Positions 20,160 to 31,326 of a stretch of 64,000 nucleotides of DNA are shown in pieces. This stretch comes from Bretschneidera sinensis (lineage: Eukaryota > Streptophyta > Magnoliopsida > Brassicales > Akaniaceae): assembly GCA_023935145.1 (NCBI GenBank), contig CM043698.1, forward strand, positions 68,251,501-68,315,500. The letters run 5' to 3'. Position 1 is the first letter of the stretch. Every line of letters starts with the position of its first letter. The translations under genes and the position numbers were made by a program. The notes beneath the pieces were generated by a model that saw only the letters and a program-made list of their open reading frames with translations, did not search any database and was not told the DNA's origin.

Positions 20160-23100
20160 ATTTGCCTTCATACCAAGGAGAAAGGTAACTGTTGGTACCT
20201 TGATAGCGGTTGCTCGAAGCATATGACCGGTGATAAAAGCGTATTCAATGAGCTAACTCTAAGAGATGGTGGACTTGTGACCATTGGAGACAATACTAAA
20301 ATAAAGATCATCGGGCATGGAAAAGTCGGTAATGATTTCTCAACTTTAGATAATGTATTGCTAGTACAAGGCTTAAAGCCAAATTTACTTAGCATTAGTC
20401 AATTATGTGACAAAGGATATAAAGTCACATTTGAGACCTCTCATTGTCTAGTTATAGACATCAAGAGCAACAAGATCAAATTCATTGGCCATAGACATGA
20501 AAATGTCTATATAGTTGATTTGAAATCCTTACATTCCAATAATGAAAAATGTTTTCCTGCTTTTAGTGAAAATCAATGGCTATGGCATAGAAGGCTTGGT
20601 CATGTAAATATGAACTTGCTAAAAATTGTTTCAAGAAAAGATTTAGTTATTGGTCTTCCTAAAATCAATTTTGAGAAAAATAAAATTTGCAATGCTTGTC
20701 AAATGGGAAAACAATCAAGGATATCTTTCAAAGCAAAAAATGTTGTCTCAACTACTAGACCTTTGGAACTTTTGCATATGGACTTATTTGGTCCAATTAG
20801 TACCATTAGTCTAGGTGGCCATCAATATGCTCTTGTTATTGTTGATGACTATTCAAGATATACCTTTGTTATTTTTATTGCTTATAAGGATGAAGCTTTC
20901 AAAGGATTTGAAAAGTTTTGCAAAAAGGTACAAAATGAAAAAGGAATTTGTATTTCAAGCATAAGAAGTGATCATGGCAAAGAATTTGAAAATCAAAGCT
21001 TTTCAAAATTTTGTGATGAAAATGGAATTAATCACAACTTTTCAGCTCCTAGAACTCCTCAACAAAATGGAGTTGTTGAGAGGAAAAATAGAGTTCTAGA
21101 AGAATTTTCAAGAACAATGCTTTGTGAAAATAATTTACCAAAATATTTTTGGGCTGAAGCCGTGAATACTTCTTGCTATATTTTAAATAGAATTTTGATA
21201 AGGCCCCTGCTTGATAAAACTCCTTATGAACTATGGAAAGGGAGAAAGCCCAATATTTCCTATTTTCGTGCCTTTGGTAGTAAGTGCTTCATCTTAAATA
21301 ACAATAAAACTAACTTGGGTAAATTTGATTCCAAGACCGATGAAGGGATATTTTTAGGATATTCTACTACTAGTAAGGCTTATAGAGTTTTCAATAAGAG
21401 AACTCTAGTAGTAGAAGAATCTGTGCATGTAACTATTGATGAATCTAACCCAATGAGTAGTGGAGAAGTTTCCTTTAAAGATGATGCAGATTTTATTCCA
21501 AGAATGGAAACTTCTACTCCCATTGTTGACCCAAAAGTGAGTTCTTCTCAAACAAATGAAGGGATGGCAACTCCAAATTTGGACCAACCATCCTCAAGTC
21601 AACAAGAGGAAAATCTACCCAAGGATTGGAGGTATGTAAATCATCATCCAATTGATCAAGTAATTGGTGATCCTTCACAAGGGGTAAGAACTCGTTCTTC
21701 CATTAGAAATATTTGCAATTTTGTAGCTTATTTGTCTCAAGTAGAACCTAAGACATTTATAGAAGCTGAAAAAGATAATGATTGGATAATTGCAATGCAG
21801 GAAGAGATAAATCAATTTGAGAGAAACAATGTTTGGGAACTAGTTCCAAGACCTAAAGATCATTCAATTATTGGAACTAAATGGGTATATAGAAATAAAA
21901 TGGATGAAAATGGTATAGTAACTAGAAATAAGGCTAGGCTAGTTGCTAAGGGATATAATCAAGAGGAAGGAATAGATTTTGATGAAACCTATGCTCCCGT
22001 AGCTAGATTAGAAGCTATTCGAATGTTATTAGCCTTTGCATGCTTTAATAAATTCAAGCTATTTCAAATGGATGTGAAAAGTGCCTTTTTAAATGGCTTT
22101 ATAGAAGAAGAGGTTTATGTTGAACAACCTCTTGGTTTTGAAAATCCTAGTCTTCCAAATCATGTCTACAAGCTTTCTAAGGCTTTATATGGGCTGAAGC
22201 AAGCTCCAAGGGCATGGTACGAAAGACTAAGCAAATTTTTGATTGATAATGATTTTGTAAGAGGAAAAATAGATACAACTCTCTTCACAAAAACTCACAA
22301 AAATGACACTTTGATAGTTCAAATATATGTTGATGATATTATATTTGGTGCTACTAATGAATCTATGTGTCAAGAGTTTGCAAAGTGCATGCAAGGTGAA
22401 TTTGAAATGAGCATGATGGGAGAACTTACCTACTTCCTTGGACTGCAAATCAAGCAACTAAAAGGAGGTATCTTCATCAATCAACAAAAGTACATCAAAG
22501 ATCTACTAAAGAGGTTCGGGATGGAAAGCTCAAAGCCAATTGGAACGCCTATGAGCACAACCACCAAACTTGATCTTGATGAAGGAGGTAAAACTGTAGA
22601 TTCTAAATATTATAGAAGCATGATAGGTGCTTTACTGTACTTGACTGCAAGTAGACCTGATATAATGTTCAGTGTATGCATGTGCGCTAGATTTCAATCT
22701 AATCCTAAGGAATCACATGTAGTTGCAGTAAAAAGAATCCTTAGATATCTACAAGGGACCCAGACCATAGGATTATGGTATTCTAGAGAATCATCTTTTG
22801 AGCTAGTAGGATATTCGGATGCTGATTTTGCTGGATGTAGGTTAGATAGAAAAAGCACAAGTGGAACATGCCAATTCTTAGGTGCTATGTTAACTTCTTG
22901 GTTCTCCAAGAAACAGAATTCAGTTGCACTATCAACCGCTGAGGCGGAATATGTAGCAGCTGGCAGTTGTTGTGCCCAAGTATTATGGATGAAACAACAA
23001 CTAGAAGACTATGGCATGAGTCTCAAAAATATTCCTATATTTTGTGATAATACTAGTGCCATCAACCTAACCAAAAATCCTATTCAGCACTCTAGAACCA

Positions 23101-23282
23101 AGCATATAGAGATTAGACATCATTTCTTAAGAGACCATGCTCAAAAAGGTGATATAAGATTAGAATTTATACCTTCAGAAGATCAAATAGCTGATATTCT
23201 TACAAAACCCTTAAGTGAAGCTAGTTTTTGCAAAATAAGAAAGTTGATGGGATTGCTTGATTTTGATAAATTGAATGTTTGA
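20160..23282 (+). CDS. Sirevirus B Pol: protease, integrase, RT, RNase H
   Basis: The first ATG is at 20223, but the protease active site [12 protein letters not shown] begins before it (about 20190), so the natural protein enters from gag; a TAG at 20157 stands just upstream. Domains in order: aspartic protease; gag-pre-integrase zinc region (WHRRLGHVN ... CNACQMGK); integrase core with [14 protein letters not shown] and GVVERKNR (D, D, E); copia reverse transcriptase with YVDD at 22326-22337 and [14 protein letters not shown]; RNase H with [15 protein letters not shown] and CDNTSAI. From 20160 to the stop the frame is fully open (over 1000 codons). All catalytic residues are present, so the enzymes look functional if translation can reach this frame. 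Confidence 0.9.
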   Translation: MCLHTKEKGNCWYLDSGCSKHMTGDKSVFNELTLRDGGLVTIGDNTKIKIIGHGKVGNDFSTLDNVLLVQGLKPNLLSISQLCDKGYKVTFETSHCLVIDIKSNKIKFIGHRHENVYIVDLKSLHSNNEKCFPAFSENQWLWHRRLGHVNMNLLKIVSRKDLVIGLPKINFEKNKICNACQMGKQSRISFKAKNVVSTTRPLELLHMDLFGPISTISLGGHQYALVIVDDYSRYTFVIFIAYKDEAFKGFEKFCKKVQNEKGICISSIRSDHGKEFENQSFSKFCDENGINHNFSAPRTPQQNGVVERKNRVLEEFSRTMLCENNLPKYFWAEAVNTSCYILNRILIRPLLDKTPYELWKGRKPNISYFRAFGSKCFILNNNKTNLGKFDSKTDEGIFLGYSTTSKAYRVFNKRTLVVEESVHVTIDESNPMSSGEVSFKDDADFIPRMETSTPIVDPKVSSSQTNEGMATPNLDQPSSSQQEENLPKDWRYVNHHPIDQVIGDPSQGVRTRSSIRNICNFVAYLSQVEPKTFIEAEKDNDWIIAMQEEINQFERNNVWELVPRPKDHSIIGTKWVYRNKMDENGIVTRNKARLVAKGYNQEEGIDFDETYAPVARLEAIRMLLAFACFNKFKLFQMDVKSAFLNGFIEEEVYVEQPLGFENPSLPNHVYKLSKALYGLKQAPRAWYERLSKFLIDNDFVRGKIDTTLFTKTHKNDTLIVQIYVDDIIFGATNESMCQEFAKCMQGEFEMSMMGELTYFLGLQIKQLKGGIFINQQKYIKDLLKRFGMESSKPIGTPMSTTTKLDLDEGGKTVDSKYYRSMIGALLYLTASRPDIMFSVCMCARFQSNPKESHVVAVKRILRYLQGTQTIGLWYSRESSFELVGYSDADFAGCRLDRKSTSGTCQFLGAMLTSWFSKKQNSVALSTAEAEYVAAGSCCAQVLWMKQQLEDYGMSLKNIPIFCDNTSAINLTKNPIQHSRTKHIEIRHHFLRDHAQKGDIRLEFIPSEDQIADILTKPLSEASFCKIRKLMGLLDFDKLNV

Positions 23283-23422
23283 TTGCATCTCATTTCATCA
23301 TTTGCAAGTTTGACATTGAGTGATAGAGTATTAATCCATGTTTAATTATTCCCTTCACTCAAAAATGTCATAGATAAACAAAATCGTGCTAAAAATTCAG
23401 GACTGGAAATTTTACTCAGGAT

Positions 23423-23761
23423 CCAGTCGACTGGTAAATGTTCTCCAGTCGACTGGTAAGTCTCTGCCTGTTTTTCCAGTCGACTGGTAATTTTGACCCA
23501 GTCGACTGGTAACTCTCTGCCAAAAACTCCAGACGACTGGTAAGTCTTCTCCAGTCGTCTATAAAATCAAATCATGCTTGGAGCCAAATTTTTTTCATTT
23601 TTTTTGAACCCCCAGTCGACTGGTAACGATAGCCCAGTAGACTGGTATCTCACTGTCAGTTGATCCAGTCGACTGGTACGTTTACCCAGTCGACTGGTAA
23701 GAGAAACTGTTCATCTTTACAAAAGGGCCCAGTCGACTGGTAAGTTTACCCAGTCGACTGG
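23423..23761 (+). repeat. Second CCAGTCGACTGG array, before the env-like ORF
   Basis: Perfect copies start at 23423, 23445, 23476, 23498, 23612, 23665, 23686, 23729 and 23750. One-base variants are CCAGACGACTGG at 23529 and CCAGTAGACTGG at 23634; a more diverged one starts at 23551. Most copies are followed by TAA or TA, and many are paired about 21-22 bp apart, as in the LTR. The flanking DNA differs from the LTR, so this is not a stray LTR piece. Confidence 0.93.
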
Positions 23762-23772
23762 TATCGCGATTC

Positions 23773-23780
23773 TATAAAAG
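23773..23780 (+). promoter_or_regulatory. Putative internal TATA box for the env-like ORF
   Basis: TATAAAAG lies 12 bp after the last palindrome and 211 bp before ATG 23991. Array, TATA box, CT-rich leader and ORF are in the order expected for a promoter. No experimental support is visible here. Confidence 0.45.
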
Positions 23781-23990
23781 GGACTGTTCATTTTCGCCCT
23801 CTTTACGCCATTTTCAAAGAGCCCAAGCTTTCTCTCTCTAGAAAAATTCATCTTTTTGATCTAAAAATCATCCAAATCCCTTCTAAACACACCGATCTAC
23901 TCATTCCTAAAGAGATTTTTAACTTTCTACGGTTACAATCTCTCATTTTTACCAAATTTCCTTTTTCCAAAAACTTCAAATTTCTCGAAA

Positions 23991-25247
23991 ATGAGTGACA
24001 AAATCCGTATAAAACTCACAACAAGTGGACCTAATGCGCCCAAAAAGCCTAGGTCTTCAAAACCTTCGGCTTCGGAATCAAAAGGGAAGGGAGTAGCAGG
24101 GTCATCCAGCAAGGAGTCCAGAACAGAGTTGGAGCAGGCTCTGTTTTTCAGCCCAGCTGCTCATAAGAGGTATAACTCTATAATCCGTCACAAGAAAATC
24201 ATGACGGGTAGAGTCGTTGATTTCGACTCCATTCGTCATGGTAATTTCGATATTCTACCAGCCTTTGAGGCAATAAATCTGACCCCACTGGTCAGTATTC
24301 ATGAAAAATATTACCCGCGACTGATTCACCAGTTCTATGCGAACTTGGTGAAACCCAGTCCTCTGGCTCTGAGATTCAGAACCAGAGTTAGCGGTGTGGA
24401 GTTTGAGGTCAACACTGACCTCTTGATGAGCATTCTGAGAATCCCTATAAGGGGGGTTCAATGGAGTCTGGATGGATGGCCAGACAACTTTGAAGTTGAG
24501 GAGGCCTGTCGGATAGTCAGGGGCGACCCTAACTATGTGTACAGACCCACTACATTTCACACATGTAGTGACTTACCCCTCGACTCAAAAATGTTTCAAT
24601 TGATTGTCAGTTGGACCATCCACCCGAGACTCGGGAGTCGAGGGTATCTATCTAAAATAGATACGGTATTGATTTGGTGCCTAAAATCTGGGCACCACTT
24701 CAATATATATCCTCTGCTGCTCGCCAACATGATAAACGGTGAAGCAAACGACTCCGGGTGTCTTCCTTATGGGATGCTCATTACACTCATCCTCCAGCAC
24801 TTCCGGGTACCTTTGCCTGCCTCCGAGGCTCAGGATATCGGATTGACGGATATCATCAACATCTCATCTCTAAAGAAGATGGGATGTACTGTTCGTGAAG
24901 GGTTTCTCTATCCTAAGGCTGGAAAGCGCCTAAGGATTCGAGAGGATGCGAGTGACAGTGGTGAGGATGCTGATACGGCTGCTGAGATGGAGACAGATAC
25001 CCGAGCACCTCCCATTGGTGACTCGAGTACTGGTCAGACTGGATATGGTGACATCCTACGAGCTATCGCGAGTCTTCAGATGACGATGGAGTCTGGTTTT
25101 CAGTCCATGCAGTCCGATTATCAGAGGCTGAGCTCCTCCATAGACCACCTACGGGATGACTTCGAGTTACATCGAGAGCACACCGAGGGTTCCCTAGCTG
25201 AGATTAGGGAACTTCTTCGTGACAGCTCGGACTCTCCCGCACCATGA
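23991..25247 (+). CDS. Sirevirus B extra ORF (env-like position, putative plant transposon protein)
   Basis: An intact 418-codon ORF in the position of the env-like gene of Sireviruses. The N-terminus is basic and Ser/Lys-rich (MSDKIRIKLTTSGPNAPKKP). Residues about 70-310 form one globular region with SIHEKYYPRLIHQFYANL, FRTRVSGVEF and LLMSILRIP, which I recognise as the 'putative plant transposon protein' domain common in plant repeats. Residues about 350-415 look like an amphipathic coiled coil (heptad-like Leu/Ile, DHLRDDFELHREH). I see no signal peptide and no convincing membrane segment, so a classical envelope role is not supported. No stop or frameshift occurs, which suggests selection or a very recent origin. 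The function is unknown. Confidence 0.85.
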   Translation: MSDKIRIKLTTSGPNAPKKPRSSKPSASESKGKGVAGSSSKESRTELEQALFFSPAAHKRYNSIIRHKKIMTGRVVDFDSIRHGNFDILPAFEAINLTPLVSIHEKYYPRLIHQFYANLVKPSPLALRFRTRVSGVEFEVNTDLLMSILRIPIRGVQWSLDGWPDNFEVEEACRIVRGDPNYVYRPTTFHTCSDLPLDSKMFQLIVSWTIHPRLGSRGYLSKIDTVLIWCLKSGHHFNIYPLLLANMINGEANDSGCLPYGMLITLILQHFRVPLPASEAQDIGLTDIINISSLKKMGCTVREGFLYPKAGKRLRIREDASDSGEDADTAAEMETDTRAPPIGDSSTGQTGYGDILRAIASLQMTMESGFQSMQSDYQRLSSSIDHLRDDFELHREHTEGSLAEIRELLRDSSDSPAP

Positions 25248-25804
25248 GTCTCATTCATTTAATCAGTTCTTAGCACTTTTCCAGTATTTGTCACTTAGCA
25301 CGGACATCTCATGTTTGTTTTTCTTAGTTATGGCTCTATAAGACTCTACTTGTATTGACTTTTTCTATGATGATGTAATACTATAAGCCATATTTCTTGC
25401 ATTTATTTAAGCTATTTGTGATATGTTAGAACTGTTTTTAAATATCTGTTTGTCTCATAGCTTATTTGTTAATTGTTCTGCCCCCTTTGGTTGCTGTTGT
25501 CAAAACGGGGGAGAAAAATGAGAAAAACGAGAAAATCTAAGTAACGAGAAAATCTAAGTAAAAACGCAACCAATGCATAGATTTAGGGGGAGCATTGCTC
25601 CATATCTATGTAAAAATGTTTATTGATTGGTTGAGTTTAATTCTGGATTGGTTGAAAGAAATATAAACTGTGTTTGCTTGTTTACAGGGTGGTTTTTCTC
25701 GAAAAACAGAGGAGACTCTGTCCAAATTTTTGTAAAATCTTAACACTTAGTTTTTAAAACTGTTTTTACATTATTAGTTTTGTCATCATCAAAAAGGGGG
25801 AGAT
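25248..25804 (+). other. Sirevirus 3' untranslated region with three polypurine tracts
   Basis: GGGGGAG occurs at 25507-25513, 25586-25592 and 25796-25802; the last sits two bases before the 3' LTR and is the working plus-strand primer. A 17-bp near-exact tandem, 'gagaaaatctaagtaac', lies near 25530-25560. Multiple polypurine tracts are a known Sirevirus trait. Confidence 0.85.
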
Positions 25805-27054
25805 TGTTGACCCTCACCCGTATTTTAATGATGGCAAAACACAACTGTTATTTAACTAACATGTTTAAACTAAGTTGTATTAAGGATCAAACACATTCAA
25901 CCAAGGAACAAAATGCAAAAACTCGAACCAAATCAAGTATCAAGTGAAGACTGAAGATCTAGTATAGGTCTTAAGGTTTAGAACCAATGTAAGTCTCACT
26001 CATACATTGTATTAGCTTGTTTAATGGCTCAAACACAAATGGTTTTTCTAAAACCATTAATTTTAAAATGTTTTTAAATGAAAAACAGAAGAAAAACTGG
26101 GTTGGAAGACAACCCAGTCGACTGGGTACATATACCAGTCGACTGGTATATGGGTCAGAAGGTACCCAGTCGACTGGATGAATTAACCCAGTCGACTGGT
26201 ACTTTGACCAGTAATTTCCCAGTCGACTGGATGAATCAACCCAGTCGACTGGCAAATGGACAGAAAGTCCCCAGTCGACTGGATGATATATACCAGTCGA
26301 CTGGATACCCAGAAGGTCTGAAATCGTATATTTTTCAAGTGAACCCAGTCGACTGGTATCTCGACCCAGTCGACTGGTAGTTCAAAAATATGACCGTTGG
26401 ACTCCAAATCTGAACGTTTTAAAGTAAATCTTTTTCAAATTAAAGTCCAAAACGGCCATATTAATTGATTGCTATATAAACCCACTCAGCAAAGCATTCA
26501 ATAACAAGCAGCACATATTCAAAAAGAGTTGATCTCATATAATCAAGTTTTTATACTCTTGAAACACAAAAAGCTTTGAAATAATCTTATTGAGCCATTT
26601 CTTCAAGCTTTACTTTGAAAGAGAGACATTTCTGTTGTAATAAGCTTTCATTTGTTGTCTCTCTACCTTTTACTTTACACCATCTTTGTAAAGGGATTAC
26701 TTCCGAGAGGAAGGGGAAACTTCCGAAAGGAAGGGGATTTTTCGGTTTAAGCAATTCCTGTAAATTGCTTGTGTACGGTTTGTGCAACACCCGGCTAAGT
26801 TGTGCGACTAAGTTTTCTTAGTGGATTACTTCAAGGAGTTCCTTGAAGAGAGTGGACGTAGGGTCGGAACGAATCCGATATTGCCGAACCACTATAACTG
26901 TGTTTGCATCCTCTTTCCTTAAACTCTTTATTTACAGCTTTCTACTTGTATCAATTATTTGTTGCTTATCAGTTTTTATAAACTTGTATAAATTCCGCAA
27001 AAGTTTTTAAAAACCCAATTCACCCCCCCTCTTGGGTTGAAACCTCGAGCTACA
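25805..27054 (+). mobile_element. 3' LTR of Sirevirus B
   Basis: 1250 bp, offset by exactly 9004 bp from the 5' LTR along its whole length, with the palindrome array at 26114-26377 and the TATA box at 26473-26480. I found no mismatch or indel on reading. Confidence 0.95.
26114..26377 (+). repeat. Ten CCAGTCGACTGG palindromes in the 3' LTR
   Basis: The same ten copies as in the 5' LTR, shifted by 9004 bp. Here the array could act on downstream DNA, that is on gypsy A and B3 copy 2. Confidence 0.95.
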
Positions 27055-27297
27055 CCAGTATTTTTTGTTTTCCAGTTTTTATTTTTCAAGGACAAAGCAT
27101 ACTTTAGTTCAAGTTTGGGGGTATGCTATGAGCCATACCAGTCCAGATAGTTCTCCATATCTCAGGTCAGCTCTTTCCATATTAGTCACACATTGGGGTC
27201 AATGTGTAATTTAAGTTTGGGGGTATGGGAGACACATCACACACTTTGTCCTAATTTGTTGTCTTTTCGTCATAGAGATAAATGCATGCTCATGTTA
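27055..27297 (+). mobile_element. Gypsy A post-pol remainder, right of the Sirevirus
   Basis: It starts with the second CCAGT. It contains two phrases 'aagtttgggggtatg' (27115, 27211), typical of Athila-like 3' regions. The element is broken at about 27298, where 'tcagtaagcac' joins to the segment that starts at 6027 in copy 1. Confidence 0.8.
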
Positions 27298-29162
27298 TCA
27301 GTAAGCACTTTTTGTTAATGTTAATTAAGGAACAAAATCTTGGATTATTCTTGTTAATGTTAAACATCGAACCTCCATTCTTACCAAACTTTTCATTTCG
27401 CTCATTGTTTCCACATAAAATAACTTCTAAACAATTTTTTTTAACTTTTCTATACACTTAACAAAAATATGTAATCCAAAAAAAGGAGTTTCTGTTTAGA
27501 AGATTTATTTTTTTCATGTTTGCGCAAATAGAGTCATTTTGCATGGGGACCATTTGATAGATGGAGAAGATGGGGTGAGCTCCATACTCCCATTTCATAC
27601 TTACAAAAGGGGAAGAGAGAGAGCTCGCGAGCTAAGATCAGCCTAAGAGAGAAGCTAGGTGCATAGAGGGAAAAGATAGAAGAGAAATGAGAGAGTGAAT
27701 GGAAAAAGAAACAGAAAGGAAGAGTAGGGAGTGGGATCATAATCATATTGCACGAGCCTAGGCTTAGATGAAATTTGGATAATGAAATATTTTTGGATGA
27801 TAGATGGCAATTGGACCTAAGCCCAATTGGACTTAAAAATACATTTAGGTGGCAAAAAAAGCCTAAGCCTGATTAATTTTTAAAATGAGCTTGGTAAAAA
27901 AAAAGGTTAACTATATGTATTGGTAATAAATCATGACTTTATGTTCAAGGATTGTAATCATCTCCATTTAAATGACTTTATATTCAAGTCATTTAAAAAT
28001 TAAATAAAGACTTGGATTGAAACACAATTTTTTAGGACCAAAACGCTCCTCTGTCATGTCAACAAAGTGAGAGTATTTTTAGAAAATCATTTTTTTCAAA
28101 AAATTCAAATGCTACCATTCATGAAGGCGCCTCCCATGCATGAACCATCGACTTGCGCATAGGGGCACTTGTGATGATGGAAACAGGGATTAGTTGGAGG
28201 CCATGCTTGAACAATCAGCTTTCTCCCCTAATTCTGCCTCGGTTGTATGATTGGTTCCTGGTAATAGTCATCGAAAATTAAAAGAGCATACCTAAAAAAT
28301 GGTCCCCTTCAATTTGCGGTGAGACAATTGGCGGTGTGGCAGAGGGCAATACTTCAGGGTTCAATTCTGTAAATCTCGTCAAGCTCTTTTCAATGATACC
28401 AAAATTGTATTTTCCCGAAAATTGGTTAGCCTATATCGTCAAAAGTCTCGGGGGTTAACAAAATTAAATCAATGACATTATTAATTTGTTTATATATATT
28501 CTTATGTTTATTTAAGACAAATTTGAATTACTATGGTTATTTCAATTATTTCACCTTCAACTGGATCAAATGGAGAGAAGTCCCAATTAAAAAGTATCAT
28601 GTTCTTATGTTTAGGGATCAAGCTTCTAGTTTATCTTTCTGACACTTCGATTGGTCATCGGGGTGATCAAAATCATATTAGAGTACTTCTTTTGTCATCA
28701 TAAGGTTTTCATAAATACCAATCTTACAAAAATATGTTTAAAAGATTAAAATTATTATTTTTTGAATTTTTAGTTCCCATTTAATTTAAAGGACACTGTT
28801 TTAAGAACCTAAAGAAATAATAATGGAGACATACATCAGAATCAAGAAAAACATAAAACCTATAAAACACAAGAAAAAAAATAAAATGTAACTAAAATAT
28901 GGTAAAAAAGAAGAGGAAAACGAAAAAAAAAAAAAAAAAGAAGAAGATTAAGAAAAGTAGCTTGCTAGGTACAAGCTTATTAAGCGTATGATATCAAAGA
29001 AACAACGCAAAGCTGCATTAAGAGAATTTTAAGCTTATATGATAGAACGCACTATTTTCTTCTTACAATTTATAGGCAATAAAGTTTGTTATTTCGTTTT
29101 ACTTTCCTAATTCCAAACTGATTTACTTTTCCTAATCTCAAACTAATTTGCTCTCGCTTGTC

Positions 29163-29170
29163 TATATAAG
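29163..29170 (+). promoter_or_regulatory. TATA box of B3 gene copy 2
   Basis: TATATAAG, 116 bp before ATG 29286, at the position seen in copies 1 and 3. Confidence 0.7.
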
Positions 29171-29285
29171 CCAATCTCACGCCTCTTTCATTACAATCTT
29201 CCTAAACCCTCAAAATTCCGTCTCATTCTCAAAACCCCCAAAAGTCCTAGAAAATTTTCTTTCGTTAATTTGCTCTGCTTCAACA

Positions 29286-29972
29286 ATGCAGATACTGCAA
29301 CAACCTATATGTCCAAACAAAGCTAATTCTCAAACCATGAAGAGAAAACATCACTTCTATGTTTTAAAACAAGAAACTGAACGCCAAGAAGTCTCCACTG
29401 CAATGACAATTTCTTGTGAGTTTCATGGCAAAACAAAGAAACCCAGAACAACTCATCAAACCCAGATTTCATTCAATAATCATCATGCTATTGTTGTTTC
29501 ACAAATACAACAGAAGATTTCAGCGATGAAATATTACACCAAGAAAGAGGAGCAAGAAGAGAAAGAAAAGGGTGTTTCCACTAAACTGAAGCTTTACATT
29601 GATCCATGGAAGATCAAGAAGAAGCTGACGATTAGTGATCTTGGGAAACTGAGTAGGCTACTTGTGAAGACAGAATTGATCAAGAACCATGTTTTGCCAT
29701 TCTTGAGCACTAATTGCATCAATCAGATTGAGAGTAAGAATGGAAAAGTCATGGTGGTCTGGGATCAAGACACAATGTCTGAACATCAATTAATTCTCAA
29801 GCTATGGCATACTTCAAAGAGCTATGTTTTGATTGGCAATTGGAACCAAGAGTTTGTGAAAAGAAGGGAGTTGAAGGAAGGAGATGAGATTGGACTTTAC
29901 TGGGATCCATATAGCTCAAGATTCAATTTTACCCTTTTTCTACGGACTCCAGTTTCCAATCAAGTTAATTAA
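29286..29972 (+). CDS. B3 domain-containing protein, copy 2
   Basis: An intact 228-residue ORF; the product differs from copy 1 by a single residue (Asn instead of Asp at 143, inside the B3 domain). Promoter and downstream DNA are also nearly identical, so both copies should respond alike unless the Sirevirus 3' LTR (2.2 kb upstream, same orientation) or other flanking elements alter copy 2. The start was chosen as for copy 1. Confidence 0.85.
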   Translation: MQILQQPICPNKANSQTMKRKHHFYVLKQETERQEVSTAMTISCEFHGKTKKPRTTHQTQISFNNHHAIVVSQIQQKISAMKYYTKKEEQEEKEKGVSTKLKLYIDPWKIKKKLTISDLGKLSRLLVKTELIKNHVLPFLSTNCINQIESKNGKVMVVWDQDTMSEHQLILKLWHTSKSYVLIGNWNQEFVKRRELKEGDEIGLYWDPYSSRFNFTLFLRTPVSNQVN

Positions 29973-30612
29973 TTTCCTATCAAGTCTTTTGGAGCTCAAT
30001 TTTGTACTTATTTTAATAGGAATATTGAATTATGTAGATTGCAAAGAAGCAACATTTAATGAAATTATTTTTTTGTTGATTAATTAATTTGCTATATATG
30101 AAGACAACTTTCTTCAGTTGCTTGGCTATTAATCTGGTGTTTGGTAAATTATTTTTTTTGTAATGAAGTAGAAAGAGACTTAATTATGGTTTTAGAATGA
30201 AAAATCTTACAACAAATACTCAATCAAGAGAGAAAGCTTATACTAAAAAGAATGTTAAAAGAAAGACTATTTGTCCAATGGTACGACCACATCTTTAAAT
30301 AGATGCCAATAATTCTTACAATGGAGGATAAGATGAATTGTGCTTCGATAAAAAAGCAAAAAAAATAAGATGAGTCTTGCAAATAAATTATACGTATGAA
30401 ATCAATTTTGTTTTTCATCATCTTTCTCTTTTTATAATGATTAGAACATTATATAATCAATTGTTACTTGATTTTATGTACATTCAATTAACCTAGAAAA
30501 TATGAGCTCAGCGCCCAGGACTCTCTCTAATTGTTACACTTGACCCTACATAGTCGGTATTAAACCAATAAGTACCACAGAATATATAAAAATGCCCAAA
30601 TCCTTAGAGCTA

Positions 30613-30648
<36 letters not shown>

Positions 30649-31326
30649 AAATTAATGGCATTGCCTTTAATTACCTTGAATTCGATTTGTTCTTATCATG
30701 AAAACTAATTTTAAAAAATTTGATCAATTTTCTTTTGTCCTAGCTATCTTAATTAGTTAGCCTTAAAAGTTCCAAAAGCTATGTTCTACATCATCTACGA
30801 GTGAAACACAACTTTCATCTGAGAAATCAATATAAAGATTGGATATATCTATACGAGGAAAGGAAGATTTATAGGCAAGAAAAAAAAAGTGTTTTGAGGT
30901 TCTTAGTATGCAATTTAGCAGTAGGATGGAGGAAGAACTTCCAAATTAGTTCTTACAACGCATTCTGGCGAACATTAGTTTGATACAACATGTCTTATGC
31001 ATGTTCTAGTTAATTATAGAAGGTTATCGTTGTGAAAGAACATGAAATGATAATGCTCGATCTGAAATAAAATGGTGTAGTTTTTGGTGTAGTAAATGTA
31101 TTTTAAAACTGTTTCATTAAATTATTCAAATATTGGCATGCATGACCCACCTTTAAATAAAATAAAAATACACAAACTACACTATTTTACTACTGAAGGT
31201 GCTCACTCAATAATGTAAGGACTATGGACACCACATATCTCCACATTGGTATGATATTGTCCACTTTGGGCCTAAGCCCTCATGGATTAGCTCTTGGGTT
31301 TTTACCCCAAAAGGCCTCATACCAAT

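Larger units (their letters stand above)
23283..23990 (+). other. Pol to env-like spacer with palindromes and a TATA box
   Basis: A 708-bp non-coding spacer. The first 140 bp have no recognised signal; 23423-23761 is the palindrome array, 23773 a TATA box, and the remaining 210 bp a CT-rich leader-like stretch (for example 'tttctctctctag') before ATG 23991. Confidence 0.8.
16801..27054 (+). mobile_element. Complete Sirevirus-type Ty1/copia element B (10,254 bp)
   Basis: Two 1250-bp LTRs (16801-18050, 25805-27054) begin TGTTGACC and end GAGCTACA; reading them side by side I see no difference. They are flanked by CCAGT. Inside are a primer site for initiator tRNA-Met, gag, pol, a spacer with a palindrome array, an extra ORF and three GGGGGAG polypurine tracts. 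The long gag with a coiled coil, the post-pol ORF and the repeated polypurine tracts fit the Sirevirus (SIRE/Maximus) lineage. Identical LTRs mean a very recent insertion, yet gag and pol are separated by a frame change and a TAG. Confidence 0.93.
9757..27297 (+). mobile_element. Athila-like Ty3/gypsy element A, 3' truncated, with nested Sirevirus
   Basis: The order is 5' LTR, tRNA-Asp primer site, gag, protease, reverse transcriptase, RNase H, integrase, then post-pol sequence. The element is interrupted at 16800/27055 by the copia element and ends abruptly at 27297, where duplicated segment copy 2 starts, so it has no 3' LTR. The tRNA-Asp primer, the Gag and integrase signatures ([11 protein letters not shown]) and the 'caagtttgggggtatg' post-pol phrases suggest the Athila lineage. 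No env-like ORF is seen. Confidence 0.85.
27298..31326. repeat. Tandem-duplicated B3 segment, copy 2
   Basis: It corresponds to 6027-9756 with few substitutions. It retains about 320 bp (27485-27806) that are replaced by about 40 bp in copy 1 and also exist in copy 3, so copy 1 suffered the deletion. The poly(A) near 30614 is longer than its partner near 9054. Outside the B3 gene I see no coding sequence. Confidence 0.9.

Noticed and set aside
23991..25247. Classical retroviral envelope glycoprotein
   Set aside because: No signal peptide, no transmembrane segment and no cleavage motif; only the position is env-like.
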